A stretch of DNA of 64,000 nucleotides from JAPORK01 sp026710285 (GTDB lineage: Bacteria > Pseudomonadota > Gammaproteobacteria > Pseudomonadales > Endozoicomonadaceae): assembly GCA_965201045.1 (NCBI GenBank), contig OZ241746.1, positions 4,464,001 to 4,528,000 of the forward strand, in the 5' to 3' direction. The notes beneath the pieces are model-generated. The model was given only the letters and a program-made list of their open reading frames with translations. It was not told the DNA's origin and ran no database searches. The position numbers and the translations under genes were made by a program. Shown here one piece after another: positions 45,976-57,462 of the stretch. Positions within the stretch are counted from its first letter, which is position 1, and the number at the start of each line of letters is the position of its first letter.

Positions 45976-48900
45976 TTAATTTGTAAATACCCAGACTTGA
46001 TATGAATCAAAACTACGACCATCTTTTAATGCAAATCCAAAATTGTGTGCTATTTTTCTTACCTCTGCCGTGTTAGTAATACAATCGAACCCACTCCAAT
46101 TCATTACTCTGGTACGGTATTTATATAGCTCTCCCAGAGTCTGATCTTGGTTAACTTGGTTAATAGAAGGCTTTTCTTCAAAAAGATACAGTCTGCCACC
46201 AGGTTTCAATAAAGCTCTTGCCGTGAAAATTGTATGACCACATCTGTGTTCATCAAGAATTTCATCATAGTTATTCTCACCATCCATATCAGATTCTACT
46301 GACCTATAATCTGTAATACATCGCACGTAACAATCAGCAAACTTGGCAGGATTATCAGAAATTGTAGTAACGCCCTGTGCTCTGTGATAACAGGGTTCAT
46401 AAGTACCACATTGTAAAACAGCTCGCTTCACTTGGGGAGGCTCTTCAGCAGCGGCATTAAAACTGTATTCTGCCTCCGATTCTTCTGAACTCGTAAAATC
46501 CACCAACGATTGCATTGGAAATTCATTGACTAAATTTCCTGCTCCTTCTACTACCATACCTTCTACTGTTGCTGCTGTTGCTGTTGCCGCTTCTGCTAAT
46601 TCTGTCCCTCCGTTTACTAATGCTCCGATCAGACCTGCAACAGCTGTACCTATACCTGCACCGATAGCGAGGAGTCCGGCTACAAATAATGCACCTGCAT
46701 AAATTCCTCCGGTAATCATTGACGCTTGCTGCAAACCTTTGTTGGCAGGTTTTAATGCTGATGCAAAAGCTAATGTAGCTGGTGCTGCAAAAGCCAGACC
46801 AATTGCAAGGGTTGGACCAAAAGGTAAACCCATGCCAGCCCAGATCAGTGACCTTCCAATGCCCTGAAGAAAATGACTATGAACGTTATTCATACCCAGA
46901 GTAAGAACAGTGCTGGCTATTTTGAACATTTTACCTAACCACCGTGGCATATTACCACTGGGATCACTATTCATTATCGGGTTGTTGCTACCAAATGCAT
47001 AGCCATCACCGACAGGATCTTCACTGACAAAATAACGTTGAGACGGATTATACGTACGATGACCGTTGCCTAAAAACTGCCAGCCCGTTGCAACATCGGT
47101 CATTTCACCATCAAATCCTTTTAGTGTTTGTTGAAAAGCTGGAACTGTCGTGTCCTGTTTTCCATAAGACCACACCATACCATAGGGACTATAAACATTA
47201 TGCTGTTGTACAGTCCACTGCTTTAATGTTTTATCTTGTTTTAATATACTAATAACATCGCCTTTATAATTACTTTCATTCCAGTTAGTAATCGTATTAT
47301 CGATTGCTTTTGTCTCTGCTGACGGATAACTAATTCTGTGTCTGTTATTGGCTGTATCAGTTACAATTTCACCACTGAGTCTTCCTCCTTGATAGATCAT
47401 CTGCCGAGTGCCCTTTTTAGTCACTACTTTAACTTCTTTTCCCTGACCATTGTAATCATAGTGACTAACCATACCCGCAGTATTAATGACCTGGTTTACC
47501 TGATTAAAAGGGTTATAACTGATTTTATTTCCTTTACCATCAATGATCATATTGCCAGCTGTATCATAAACAAATGCATGGGTATCAGCCTGCTGATTAT
47601 TCCATTGTGTACTGATCGCTGTTAATCGTAATGGTACTTCAGCATTTGCATAGGTATAAGACATTGTTTTACTCAAGGAGTGCTGCCCGGAAGATGAAGT
47701 ATCAATTAATTTTTCAGTAACACCAGCGATACGATTTAGGTGTGTAAATGTATAATCCTGCTGTATAATAGCTGGAGCTGTTTTTAGGTTTCCACCACTA
47801 ATTGCTGTATCATGCGGACAAAGTATGTTGTCTCCCTGACAATTCATTGAAACCAGATTATCCATACGATCATAACGATAATCTGTTGTTGCTTGATGAT
47901 TCTGATCATCACTATGCTGCAAACGGGTAATATTTCCATCAGCATCATAAGTAAAAGATTCAATATCAAGTGGTTTTCCATTAATGCTGTCTTTTATTGT
48001 CTCTGTCTGACCCCATGGATTATACGCAAGCATACGTATCATACCACTGCCATATACCGCTTTTACTACACGAGAAAAAGAATCATATACCAGCTGTTTA
48101 AGCGGTGTTGTATCACCCGTATTTTCCTGGTAAATTTTCTCTGTAGGTCTGGCTAGATTGTCGAACGTATAAATAATTTTATTTTGTTGAGAATCGGTAC
48201 GACTAACAAGGTGATGGTAGCTATTGTAAGCCAGCGTGTAAGCACTATCCGGATATCCGTTAATTCCTTTGTGTGTTTCACTCTTTAATAGTCCATCATC
48301 CCGATAATGATACGTAGTAATTCCGGTATTATCAGTCACTGTCAGTGGTTTATGATTTATATGATCATAACTGATCTGTAAAAATACTTTGCCATCCAGA
48401 CTGTCTGCTACAGCCAGTCCAATGTTGTTATAAGACAAAATAATATGGTGTCCATTAGATTTATCGATACCATACAACTGACCATTAATATTATAGTGAT
48501 AAAAGTTTTTTTTACCATCTTCTTTTGCTGACCATAACTTTTGACCTGCCGCATTAAAACCTGCTGATGCGAGCAGATACTGCCCTCCTTTTGCAGGCAT
48601 AACCCAATGCTGAATAACATGACCCGTCAGATCATAGACATTATGTGTTTTATCTCCTATTGGACTGATAATATCGGTTACCTGTCCAATTGCATCATAG
48701 TGCTTTTGTACGCTTCTTCCCATGGAGTCTTCAGTAGTGACAAGACGATCAAAACCATCGTAAGTCATTCTGGAAACTTTTGCCTTTGGCTGTTTATCTC
48801 CTTCTGTACAAAGTACTCTTACAGACGGCAGGGTACCTGTTGTGGCCGGTAATATAATTTGTTCAACTGGCTTTCCGGTTACATTACCAATCCCTATGGT

Positions 48901-51429
48901 TACAGCAGTACGATTGCTGTTTACATCTTCTGTGTAGTGGACAACACAGCGGTATGCATTATCATATTTAGTAACTTCAGTTTCTCCATCAGGCAGATGT
49001 TTTCTGATCAAACGTCCGGTCGCATCATAATCAAAACGGGTAGTCAGCGCTATCGACACTCCTTTGTTCTGACCATTATCTATATAACGTGTAATGGTTG
49101 CCACTTTCCCTTCAGCATTGTAGCTGATCTGTGTTTGTTGCTGCCATAATCCAGGCTGCAGATGTCCCTGCAGATCAGTTTTTTCAATATACGTCGCCAG
49201 TTTTCTCCCTGCTCCATCAAAAATCACTTTTTCCTGCATACCGTCAGCTCTGGTTACAATGATACTGTTTTCATTTGAAGATAGTTGATACTGATTGCGG
49301 ATGGTTGTTTCAAAAGGCGTACCTGTTGCATCAGTACGTACTGTCAACCGACCTAGCTTATCATACTCAAAATTTTGAATATTTTTTTTATCCTCAGAAA
49401 TCACCCGTAGTGTTTTAGGAATAAACAAGCTTTTTTCAGTTATTACTGATGATACAGTATGCTTATTTGCTATATCAATATAACTGGAAGTGGTTTCGGT
49501 ACCATTGTTATTTAAGACGTACTGATAATGATGTGTAATTGCCTTAACACTACCAGCAGGAAGATCACTGCCTGTGAGCTGTTTCTGTTTTAACAAACCA
49601 TAAGTCAGTGGATTATTTTCATCCTGATAGTACTCATTTGTTTCTGTTCGTTGTTCATCACCACTTTGAACTACATTTTTATAGAGTACCAGCGTATAAC
49701 CTGATTTATTTCGGTTGTCTTCTTTTTGGTAACTCATTGTTGTTATCACCGGAGTCAGCAGAGTACTGTTTTTTACCGGAGCCGGAAAAAGTTCTGTCTC
49801 TTCTGCTAAAGCAGCTACCGGCCAGCCAACGGGTGCAGCAGGACAGTGACTGTCACCACTTTGGGGACAGTACTTTGTTTCTGTTGTGCGACCATAGCTA
49901 TCGGTTTGACTGATTAACCGTCCGTAATCATCATAACTTCTGTTGACTACCGCATCTATCGGTGCAGACAGATTATCTCCCCAGTTTTTAGTAATAATCT
50001 TTAAAGGCAGAGAATAAGTAGCGGGTAGCTGCTCAAAAGAAGTATTTGCACAACCATCTCTTTTATCTGTACGACAAAAATAAACTTCAGTTTCACTGAG
50101 TGGTTTATTCGTTTTATCGTTAATGGTTTTAGTATCAATCAATAAATGATATTTGTTATACGTTCGGATTGTTTGTACTTGTCCGTTATCTTCTTTTGTC
50201 TGATAGGTGTAACTGGCAGGTGCTTCAAACAGCATATCCGTTTTTAAACCAGGCAGTTCAGTTAAACCAGCATTGAAACCAAGATAATCATGACTATTAC
50301 TATTTGTTGAAGTATAACTGTAATTTATATCCACTGGTGGCTGGTTTGCACCAGGAATCATCCTGATTTGTTTGACAACACACATCGATACAACTGGCTG
50401 AAACGGATTATGACTATTTATAATGCCAGGTAATTTCATCGCATGATTGCAATCATAAGTAAATTGTTTTTCCATTCCGGTAAAGTAATGAATACTTGCC
50501 AGCAAATCCTGATCTTTATTATGGGTATCGTAACTCAAATGAACCCACCCGGAGTAATTAGCAGTCTGCGGATTACTGCCTGGAAACCAGATATTACGCA
50601 CTTCATCATTTTCTAAATCAATACGGATGTTAACCGGATTTCCATGTACATCAGAACTGGTAACCATCAAATAATTATTTTCCCTTGTCAGCTTTATTGA
50701 GTGACCATTATCGTCGGTTATTCTTTCTAAAAGATGGCTTCCGGGCATATATTTAAAATTAACACCATTTCCATTTTGTTGCTGCATACGAATTTCATAA
50801 CCTTTACGATCTAAAATATCCTGTAATCCGTTTGCAGATTTAATCACAAGATTCCCTTTTTTATCGTTAGTAATAATAACATCATTTAGCTTGTGATACA
50901 GCGGATGCCAGCTTCCGTCAGGTCGCTGCTCCAGGAAAAAACTTTTTCCTCCGGCTGTGCTTAACTGATGCGTGGCTGGATTATAGTGTGTCAGATTCCA
51001 TGCCCATCCACGCCCCAGATGATCAGGATCACCTTTTGCACCGCTGTTATAGTTCATTTCCAGATCAATATCAGGACCATGACCAAAATTACTCTGCAAT
51101 AAACCAGCTTTTATGGAAACCATCAACATACCTGTCCTGGGATCTACTACACTGTTTCCACTTTTAGCAAAATTAAAAGAATTGGACCAGACAGACAGAT
51201 CACCACTTCCTGATTCATCCAGTAATGATGGGTGATGATTTATTTTATTTTTTTTATGTGTATCGGATGTATTGTTTTTTAATTGTGTTTTTTTATTAAG
51301 ATAAATACTGTTTTTTTCAGTTCTGATTTTTCCAATAGCTAAATTTATTTTTCCAAAACATAAACACAAAAATATCATCACATTGATAATATTATATAAA
51401 CGTTTATTTTTTCTTCTTATAATATTCAC
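45976..51429 (-). CDS. YD-repeat (Rhs-like) exported protein, copy 3
   Basis: 1817 aa, GTG start at 51429. Shell and DPSG core as in copy 1; signal segment INVMIFLCLCFGK and the TQLKNNTSDTHKKNK stretch match the pseudogene at 44431-45384. It has the shortest linker of the five (ATATAATVEGMVVEGAG). The C-terminal domain is the most different in its middle: YDEILDEHRCGHTIFTARAL, LLKPGGRLYLFEEKP and an insertion SINQVNQDQTLG before YKYRTRV, ending SYQVWVFTN. Mid-shell blocks match copy 2 (ISGGNLKTAPAIIQQDYTF). The mature protein would be outside the inner membrane. Target and export route beyond Sec are unknown. Confidence 0.93.
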   Translation of the reverse strand: MNIIRRKNKRLYNIINVMIFLCLCFGKINLAIGKIRTEKNSIYLNKKTQLKNNTSDTHKKNKINHHPSLLDESGSGDLSVWSNSFNFAKSGNSVVDPRTGMLMVSIKAGLLQSNFGHGPDIDLEMNYNSGAKGDPDHLGRGWAWNLTHYNPATHQLSTAGGKSFFLEQRPDGSWHPLYHKLNDVIITNDKKGNLVIKSANGLQDILDRKGYEIRMQQQNGNGVNFKYMPGSHLLERITDDNGHSIKLTRENNYLMVTSSDVHGNPVNIRIDLENDEVRNIWFPGSNPQTANYSGWVHLSYDTHNKDQDLLASIHYFTGMEKQFTYDCNHAMKLPGIINSHNPFQPVVSMCVVKQIRMIPGANQPPVDINYSYTSTNSNSHDYLGFNAGLTELPGLKTDMLFEAPASYTYQTKEDNGQVQTIRTYNKYHLLIDTKTINDKTNKPLSETEVYFCRTDKRDGCANTSFEQLPATYSLPLKIITKNWGDNLSAPIDAVVNRSYDDYGRLISQTDSYGRTTETKYCPQSGDSHCPAAPVGWPVAALAEETELFPAPVKNSTLLTPVITTMSYQKEDNRNKSGYTLVLYKNVVQSGDEQRTETNEYYQDENNPLTYGLLKQKQLTGSDLPAGSVKAITHHYQYVLNNNGTETTSSYIDIANKHTVSSVITEKSLFIPKTLRVISEDKKNIQNFEYDKLGRLTVRTDATGTPFETTIRNQYQLSSNENSIIVTRADGMQEKVIFDGAGRKLATYIEKTDLQGHLQPGLWQQQTQISYNAEGKVATITRYIDNGQNKGVSIALTTRFDYDATGRLIRKHLPDGETEVTKYDNAYRCVVHYTEDVNSNRTAVTIGIGNVTGKPVEQIILPATTGTLPSVRVLCTEGDKQPKAKVSRMTYDGFDRLVTTEDSMGRSVQKHYDAIGQVTDIISPIGDKTHNVYDLTGHVIQHWVMPAKGGQYLLASAGFNAAGQKLWSAKEDGKKNFYHYNINGQLYGIDKSNGHHIILSYNNIGLAVADSLDGKVFLQISYDHINHKPLTVTDNTGITTYHYRDDGLLKSETHKGINGYPDSAYTLAYNSYHHLVSRTDSQQNKIIYTFDNLARPTEKIYQENTGDTTPLKQLVYDSFSRVVKAVYGSGMIRMLAYNPWGQTETIKDSINGKPLDIESFTYDADGNITRLQHSDDQNHQATTDYRYDRMDNLVSMNCQGDNILCPHDTAISGGNLKTAPAIIQQDYTFTHLNRIAGVTEKLIDTSSSGQHSLSKTMSYTYANAEVPLRLTAISTQWNNQQADTHAFVYDTAGNMIIDGKGNKISYNPFNQVNQVINTAGMVSHYDYNGQGKEVKVVTKKGTRQMIYQGGRLSGEIVTDTANNRHRISYPSAETKAIDNTITNWNESNYKGDVISILKQDKTLKQWTVQQHNVYSPYGMVWSYGKQDTTVPAFQQTLKGFDGEMTDVATGWQFLGNGHRTYNPSQRYFVSEDPVGDGYAFGSNNPIMNSDPSGNMPRWLGKMFKIASTVLTLGMNNVHSHFLQGIGRSLIWAGMGLPFGPTLAIGLAFAAPATLAFASALKPANKGLQQASMITGGIYAGALFVAGLLAIGAGIGTAVAGLIGALVNGGTELAEAATATAATVEGMVVEGAGNLVNEFPMQSLVDFTSSEESEAEYSFNAAAEEPPQVKRAVLQCGTYEPCYHRAQGVTTISDNPAKFADCYVRCITDYRSVESDMDGENNYDEILDEHRCGHTIFTARALLKPGGRLYLFEEKPSINQVNQDQTLGELYKYRTRVMNWSGFDCITNTAEVRKIAHNFGFALKDGRSFDSYQVWVFTN

Positions 51430-51933
51430 AATTCCACAACCCCTGTTTCAACTAAATTTACACGTCATTTTATTTGTAATATACAATCTAATACTTTTTT
51501 AATTTAGACAAGTAGAATGGAATTTAGTTTTATTTTATTTAAACGTCAATAGAATTTTACTAAAATAAAAAAACCTCTTTTTTATATAGATATTTGATAT
51601 TATCACACTCAAAGATAGCTTCAAACAGTTTCTCAGTAGATGATAGGCTACATAATATTTTAAAAGAAGATAAAATTTACTCTTTCGATATTATATAAAA
51701 TGAAGAGATCAGTTAATCCAGAATATTTTACCTGTAGTAATATAAACTCATCAGCATATTTATTATAGAGATGTATTACCAATAAATAGATTTGTATTAT
51801 TTTCAAAAAAATTATGCAACTCAGTTTCATATGATAATTAAACTATACGCACAAATCAGTTGTATTTAAAACTATTATAGTTAAAGCGTTGAGCATTGTT
51901 TAAGTGCTCATTCTGTTCTGTTAATTTTATAAA
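51430..51933. other. Rhs-array spacer, class 2
   Basis: 504 bp between copies 3 and 4; near-identical to 45385-45975. Contains the array promoter pair for copy 3 on the minus strand (TTGACG at 51549-51544, TAAATT at 51526-51521, 17-bp spacing) and, at 51891-51909, the imperfect 3' hairpin of copy 4. No gene. Confidence 0.75.
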
Positions 51934-54900
51934 TTACTTTATAAATACCCAGACTTCATATGAATTAAAATTCTCACCATATTCTAATCCAAACCCAAAA
52001 TTATCTGCTATTTTTTGTACCTCTACCGTGTTAGTAATACAACCGTACGCACTCCACCCTGTCATTCCGGTTACGTATTTATATGTGTTTATCAAAGGCG
52101 GATCCTGGATACCAGAAGAAGCCCTTACAAAAAGATACAGTCTGCCACCAGGTCTCAATAAAGTTTTTGCCGTCCAAAGTATATAAGAACGTCCGTATTC
52201 ATCAAGAATTTCATCATAGACATTCTCACCTATTTTGGATCCTACTTCAGTAGAATCTGTAATACGTTGAACGTAACAATCAGCAAACTTTAAAGGATTA
52301 TCAGAAATTGTAGTAACGCCCTGTGCTTTGTGATCACAGGGTTCATAAATATCACATCCTAAAACAGCTCGCTTCACTTCAGGAGACCCTTCAGCAGCAG
52401 CATTAACGTTGTCTGCCCCCTCAGATTCAACGGATTCAACGGATTCAGCTATACTCACATTATCAGCTTCTGACCCACTTTCAGATAAAGATCCTGCAAG
52501 TTCAGATTCTTCTGAACTCGTAAAATCAATCGACGGTTGTATTGAAAGTTCTAGGTCTAAATTTCCTGCTCCTTCTGCTCCCATACCTTCTACTGCTGCG
52601 GTTCCTGGTGTTGCTGCTTCTGTTAATTCTGCTCCTCCTTTTACTAATGCTCCTATCAGACCTGCAGCAGCTGTACCTATACCTGCACCGATAGCTATGA
52701 GCCCGGCTACAAATAATGCACCTGCATAAATCCTTCCGGTAATCATTGACGCTTGCTGCAAACCTTTGTTGGCAGGTTTTAATGCTGATGCAAAAGCTAA
52801 TGTAGCCGGTGCTGCAAAAGCTAGACCAATTGCAAGGGTTGGACCAAAAGGTAAACCCATACCAGCCCAGACCAGTGACCTTCCAATTCCCTGAAGAAAA
52901 TGACTATGAACGTTATTCATACCCAGAGTAAGAACAGTACTGGCTATTTTGAACATTTTACCTAACCACCGTGGCATATTACCACTAGGATCACTATTCA
53001 TTATCGGATTGTTACTACCAAATGCATAACCATCACCGGCAGGATCTTCACTGACGAAATAACGTTGAGATGGATTATACGTACGATGACCGTTGCCTAA
53101 AAACTGCCATCCCGTTGCAGCATCGGTCATTTCACCATCAAATCCTTTTAGTGTTTGTTGAAAAGCTGGAACTGTCGTGTCCTGTTTTCCATAAGACCAC
53201 ACCATACCATAGGGACTATAAACATTATGCTGTTGTACAGTCCATTGCTTTAATGTTTTATCTTGTTTTAATATACTAATGACATCGCCTTTATAATTAC
53301 TTTCATTCCAGTTAGTAATCGTATTATCGATTGCTTTTGTCTCTGCTGACGGGTAACTAATTCTGTGTCTGTTATTGGCTGTATCAGTTACAATTTCACC
53401 ACTGAGTCTTCCTCCTTGATAAATTATCTGCCGAGTGCCCTTTTTAGTCACTACTTTAACTTCTTTTCCCTGACCATTGTAATCATAGTGACTAACCATA
53501 CCTGCAGTATTAATGACCTGGGTTACCTGATTAAAAGGGTTATAACTGATTTTATTTCCTTTACCATCAATAGTCATATTGCCAGCTGTATCATAAACAA
53601 ATGCATGGGTATCAGCCTGCTGATTATTCCATTGTGTACTGATCGCTGTTAATCGTAATGGTACTTCAGCATTTGCATAGGTATAAGACATTGTTTTACT
53701 CAAGGAGTGCTGCCCGGAAGATGAAGTATCAATTAATTTTTCAGTAACACCAGCGATACGATTTAGGCGTGTAAATGTGTAATTTTGCTGTATAATAGCT
53801 GGAGCTGTTTTTAGGTTTCCACCATCAATTGCTGTATCATGCGGACAAAATATGTTATCTCCCTGACAATTCATTGAGATTAGATTATCCATACGATCAT
53901 AACGATAATCTATTGTTGCTTGATGATTCTGATCATCACTATGCTGCAAACGGGTAATATTTCCACCAGCATCATAAGTAAAAGATTCAGTATCAAGTGG
54001 TTTTCCATTAATACTGTCTTTTATTGTCTCTGTCTGACCCCATGGATTATATGCGAGTATACGTATCATGCCACTGCCATATACCACTTTTACTACACGG
54101 GAAAAAGAATCATATACCAGCTGTTTAAGCGGTGTTGTATCACCCTTATTTTCCTGGTAAATTTTCTCTGCGGGTCTGGCTAGCTTGTCAAACATATAAA
54201 TAATTTTATTTTGTTGAGAATCGGTACGACTAACAAGGTGATGGTAACGATTGTAAGCCAGCGTGTAAGCACTATCCGGATATCCGTTAATTACTTTGTG
54301 TGTTTCACTCTTTAATAGTCCATCATCCCGATAATGGTAAGTGGTAATTCCGGTATTATCAGTCACTGTCAATGGTTTATGATTTATATGATCATAACTA
54401 ATCTGTAAAAATACTTTGCCATCCAGACTGTCTGCTACAGCCAGTCCAATGTTGTTATAAGACAAAATAATATGGTGCCCGTTAGATTTATCAATACCAT
54501 ACAACTGACCATTAATATTATAATGATAAAAGTTTTTTTTACCATCTTCTCCTGCTGACCATAACTTTTGACTTGCCGCATTAAAACCTGCTGATACCAG
54601 CAGATACTGCCCTCCTTTTGCAGGCATAACCCAATGCTGAATAATATGACCCGTCAGATCATAGACATTATATGTTTTATCTCCTATTGGACTGATAATA
54701 TCGGTTACCTGTCCAAGTGCATCATAGTGCTTTTGTACGCTTCTTCCCATGGAGTCTTCAGTAGTAACAAGACGATCAAAACCATCGTAAGTCATTCTGG
54801 AAACTTTTGCCTTTGGCTGTTTATCTCCTTCTGTACAAAGTACTCTTACAGACGGCAAGGTACCTGTTGTGGCCGGTAATATAATTTGTTCAACTGGCTT

Positions 54901-57462
54901 TCCGGTTACATTACCAATCCCTATGGTTACAGCAGTACGATTGCTGTTTGCATCTTCTGTGTAGTGGACAACACAGCGGTATGCATTATCATATTTAGTA
55001 ACTTCAGTTTCTCCATCAGGCAGATATTTTCTGATCAACCGTCCGGTTGCATCATAATCAAAACGGGTAGTCAGTGCTATCGACACTCCTTTGTTCTGAG
55101 CATTATCTGTATAATGTGTAATGGTTGCCACTTTCCCTTCAGTATTGTAGCTGATCTGTGTTTGTTGCTGCCACAATCCAGGCTGCAGATGTCCCTGCAG
55201 ATCAGTTTTTTCAATATACGTCGCCAGTTTTCTCCCTGCTCCATCAAAAATCACTTTTTCCTGCATACCGTCAGCTCTGGTTACAATGATACTGTTTTCA
55301 TTTGAAGATAGTTGATACTGATTGCGGATGGTTGTTTCAAAAGGCGTACCTGTTGCATCAGTACGTACTGTCAACCGACCTAGCTTATCATACTCAAAAT
55401 TTTGAATATTTTTTTTATCCTCAGAAATCACCCGTAGTGTTTTAGGAATAAATAAGCTTTTTTCAGTGATTACTGATGATACAGTATGTTTGTTTTCTAT
55501 ATCAATATAACTGGAAGTAGTTTCGGTACCCTTTTTATTTAAGATGTACTGATAATGATGTGTAATTTCCTTAACACTACCTGCAGGAAGATCACTTCCT
55601 GTGAGTTTTTTCTGCTTTAATAAACCATAAGTCAGTAGATTATTTTTATCCTGATAGTATTCATGTATTTCTGTCCGTTGTTCATCACCACTTTGAACTT
55701 CATTTTTATAGAGTACCAGCGTATAACCTGATTTATTTCGGTTGTCTTCTTTTTGGTAACTCATTGTTGTTATCACCGGGGTTAGCAGAGTACTGTTTTT
55801 TACCGGAGCCGGAAAAAGTTCTGTCTCTTCTGCTAAAGCAGCTACCGGCCAGCCAACTGGTGCAGCAGGACAGTGACTGTCACCACTTTGGGGACAGTAC
55901 TTTGTTTCTGTTGTGCGACCATAGCTATCGGTTTGACTAATTAAGCGTCCGTAATCATCATAACTTCTGTTGACTACCGTTTCTACCGGTGCAGACAGAT
56001 TATCTCCCCAGATTTTAGTAACAATCTTTAAAGGCAGAGAATAAGTAGCGGATAGCTGCTCAAAAGAAGTATTTGCGCAACCGTCTCTTTTATCTGTACG
56101 ACAAAAGTAAACTTCAGTTTCATTGAGTTGCTTATTAGTTTCATCACTGATCGTTATAGTATCAATTAATAAATGATATTTATTATACGTTCGGACTATT
56201 TTAACTTTCCCGTTATCTTCTTTTGTCTGATAGGTGTAACTGGCAGGTGCTTCAAACAGCATATCCGTTTTTAAACCAGGTAGTTCAGTTAAACCAGCAT
56301 TGAAACCAAGATAATCATGACTGTTACTGTTTGTTGAAGTATAGCTGTAATTTATATCCATCGGTGGCTGGTTTGCACCGGGAATCATTCTGATTTGTTT
56401 GACAACGCACATCGATACAACTGACTGAAATGGATGCTGACTCTTTATAATGCCAGGTAATTTCATCGCATGATTGCAATCATAAGTAAATTGTTTTTCC
56501 ATTCCGGTAAAGTAGTGAATACTTGTCAGCAGGTCCTGATCTTTATTATGGATATCGTAACTTAAATGAACCCGTCCGGAGTGATTAGTAGTTTGCGTAT
56601 TACTACCTGGAAACCACATATTACGCACTTCATTATTTTCTAAATCAATATGGATATTAACCGGATTTCCATGTACATCAGAACTGGTAACCGTCAGATA
56701 GTTATTTTTTCTTATCAGTTCTATTGAATGACCATTATCGTCGGTTATTCTTTCTAAAAGATGGCTTCCGGGCATATATTTAAAATTAACACCATTTCCA
56801 TTTTGTTGCTGCATACGAATTTCATAGCCATCACGATCTAAAATATCCTGTAATCCATTTGCAGATTTAATTACAAGATTTCCTTTTTTATCATTAGTAA
56901 TGATGACATCATTTAGCTTGTGATACAGTGGATGCCAGCTTCCGTCAGGTCGCTTCTCCAGGAAAAAACTTTTTCCTCCGGCTGTGTTTAACTGATGCGT
57001 AACCGGATTATAGTGTGTTAGATTCCATGCCCATCCACGCCCCAGATGATCCGGATCCCCTTTTGCACCACTGTTATAGTTCATTTCCAGATCAATATCA
57101 GGACCATGACCAAAATTACTCTGTAATAAACCAGCTTTTATGGAAATCATCAACATACCTGTCCTGGGATCTACTACACTGTTTCCACTTTTAGCAAAAT
57201 TAAAAGAATTGGACCAGACAGACAGATCACCACTTCCTGATTCACCCAGTAATGATAGGTGATGATTTATTTTATTTTTTTTATGTGTATCTGATGTATT
57301 GTTTTTTAATTGTGTTTTTTTATTAATATAAATACTGTTTTTGTCAGTTCTGATTTTTCCAATAGCTAAATTTATTTTCCCAAAACATAAACACAAAAAT
57401 AAAAATATCACTACATCAATAATATTATATAAACGTTTATTTTTTCTTCTTATAATATTCAC
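51934..57462 (-). CDS. YD-repeat (Rhs-like) exported protein, copy 4
   Basis: 1842 aa, GTG start at 57462. Its first 49 residues equal those of copy 1, then it carries the TQLKNNTSDTHKKNK version seen in copy 3, so it is a clear mosaic. Shell, EDPAGDGYAFGSNNP and DPSG are conserved. The linker before the C-terminal domain contains an acidic Ser/Glu insert (ELAGSLSESGSEADNV, ESVESVESEGADN) shared only with copy 5. The C-terminal domain has VYDEILDEYGRSYILWTAKT, LLRPGGRLYLFVRAS and NFGFGLEYGENFNSYEVWVF, close to copy 2. Its motif-I-like segment reads VLGCDIYEPC, where other copies have CG. Confidence 0.93.
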   Translation of the reverse strand: MNIIRRKNKRLYNIIDVVIFLFLCLCFGKINLAIGKIRTDKNSIYINKKTQLKNNTSDTHKKNKINHHLSLLGESGSGDLSVWSNSFNFAKSGNSVVDPRTGMLMISIKAGLLQSNFGHGPDIDLEMNYNSGAKGDPDHLGRGWAWNLTHYNPVTHQLNTAGGKSFFLEKRPDGSWHPLYHKLNDVIITNDKKGNLVIKSANGLQDILDRDGYEIRMQQQNGNGVNFKYMPGSHLLERITDDNGHSIELIRKNNYLTVTSSDVHGNPVNIHIDLENNEVRNMWFPGSNTQTTNHSGRVHLSYDIHNKDQDLLTSIHYFTGMEKQFTYDCNHAMKLPGIIKSQHPFQSVVSMCVVKQIRMIPGANQPPMDINYSYTSTNSNSHDYLGFNAGLTELPGLKTDMLFEAPASYTYQTKEDNGKVKIVRTYNKYHLLIDTITISDETNKQLNETEVYFCRTDKRDGCANTSFEQLSATYSLPLKIVTKIWGDNLSAPVETVVNRSYDDYGRLISQTDSYGRTTETKYCPQSGDSHCPAAPVGWPVAALAEETELFPAPVKNSTLLTPVITTMSYQKEDNRNKSGYTLVLYKNEVQSGDEQRTEIHEYYQDKNNLLTYGLLKQKKLTGSDLPAGSVKEITHHYQYILNKKGTETTSSYIDIENKHTVSSVITEKSLFIPKTLRVISEDKKNIQNFEYDKLGRLTVRTDATGTPFETTIRNQYQLSSNENSIIVTRADGMQEKVIFDGAGRKLATYIEKTDLQGHLQPGLWQQQTQISYNTEGKVATITHYTDNAQNKGVSIALTTRFDYDATGRLIRKYLPDGETEVTKYDNAYRCVVHYTEDANSNRTAVTIGIGNVTGKPVEQIILPATTGTLPSVRVLCTEGDKQPKAKVSRMTYDGFDRLVTTEDSMGRSVQKHYDALGQVTDIISPIGDKTYNVYDLTGHIIQHWVMPAKGGQYLLVSAGFNAASQKLWSAGEDGKKNFYHYNINGQLYGIDKSNGHHIILSYNNIGLAVADSLDGKVFLQISYDHINHKPLTVTDNTGITTYHYRDDGLLKSETHKVINGYPDSAYTLAYNRYHHLVSRTDSQQNKIIYMFDKLARPAEKIYQENKGDTTPLKQLVYDSFSRVVKVVYGSGMIRILAYNPWGQTETIKDSINGKPLDTESFTYDAGGNITRLQHSDDQNHQATIDYRYDRMDNLISMNCQGDNIFCPHDTAIDGGNLKTAPAIIQQNYTFTRLNRIAGVTEKLIDTSSSGQHSLSKTMSYTYANAEVPLRLTAISTQWNNQQADTHAFVYDTAGNMTIDGKGNKISYNPFNQVTQVINTAGMVSHYDYNGQGKEVKVVTKKGTRQIIYQGGRLSGEIVTDTANNRHRISYPSAETKAIDNTITNWNESNYKGDVISILKQDKTLKQWTVQQHNVYSPYGMVWSYGKQDTTVPAFQQTLKGFDGEMTDAATGWQFLGNGHRTYNPSQRYFVSEDPAGDGYAFGSNNPIMNSDPSGNMPRWLGKMFKIASTVLTLGMNNVHSHFLQGIGRSLVWAGMGLPFGPTLAIGLAFAAPATLAFASALKPANKGLQQASMITGRIYAGALFVAGLIAIGAGIGTAAAGLIGALVKGGAELTEAATPGTAAVEGMGAEGAGNLDLELSIQPSIDFTSSEESELAGSLSESGSEADNVSIAESVESVESEGADNVNAAAEGSPEVKRAVLGCDIYEPCDHKAQGVTTISDNPLKFADCYVQRITDSTEVGSKIGENVYDEILDEYGRSYILWTAKTLLRPGGRLYLFVRASSGIQDPPLINTYKYVTGMTGWSAYGCITNTVEVQKIADNFGFGLEYGENFNSYEVWVFIK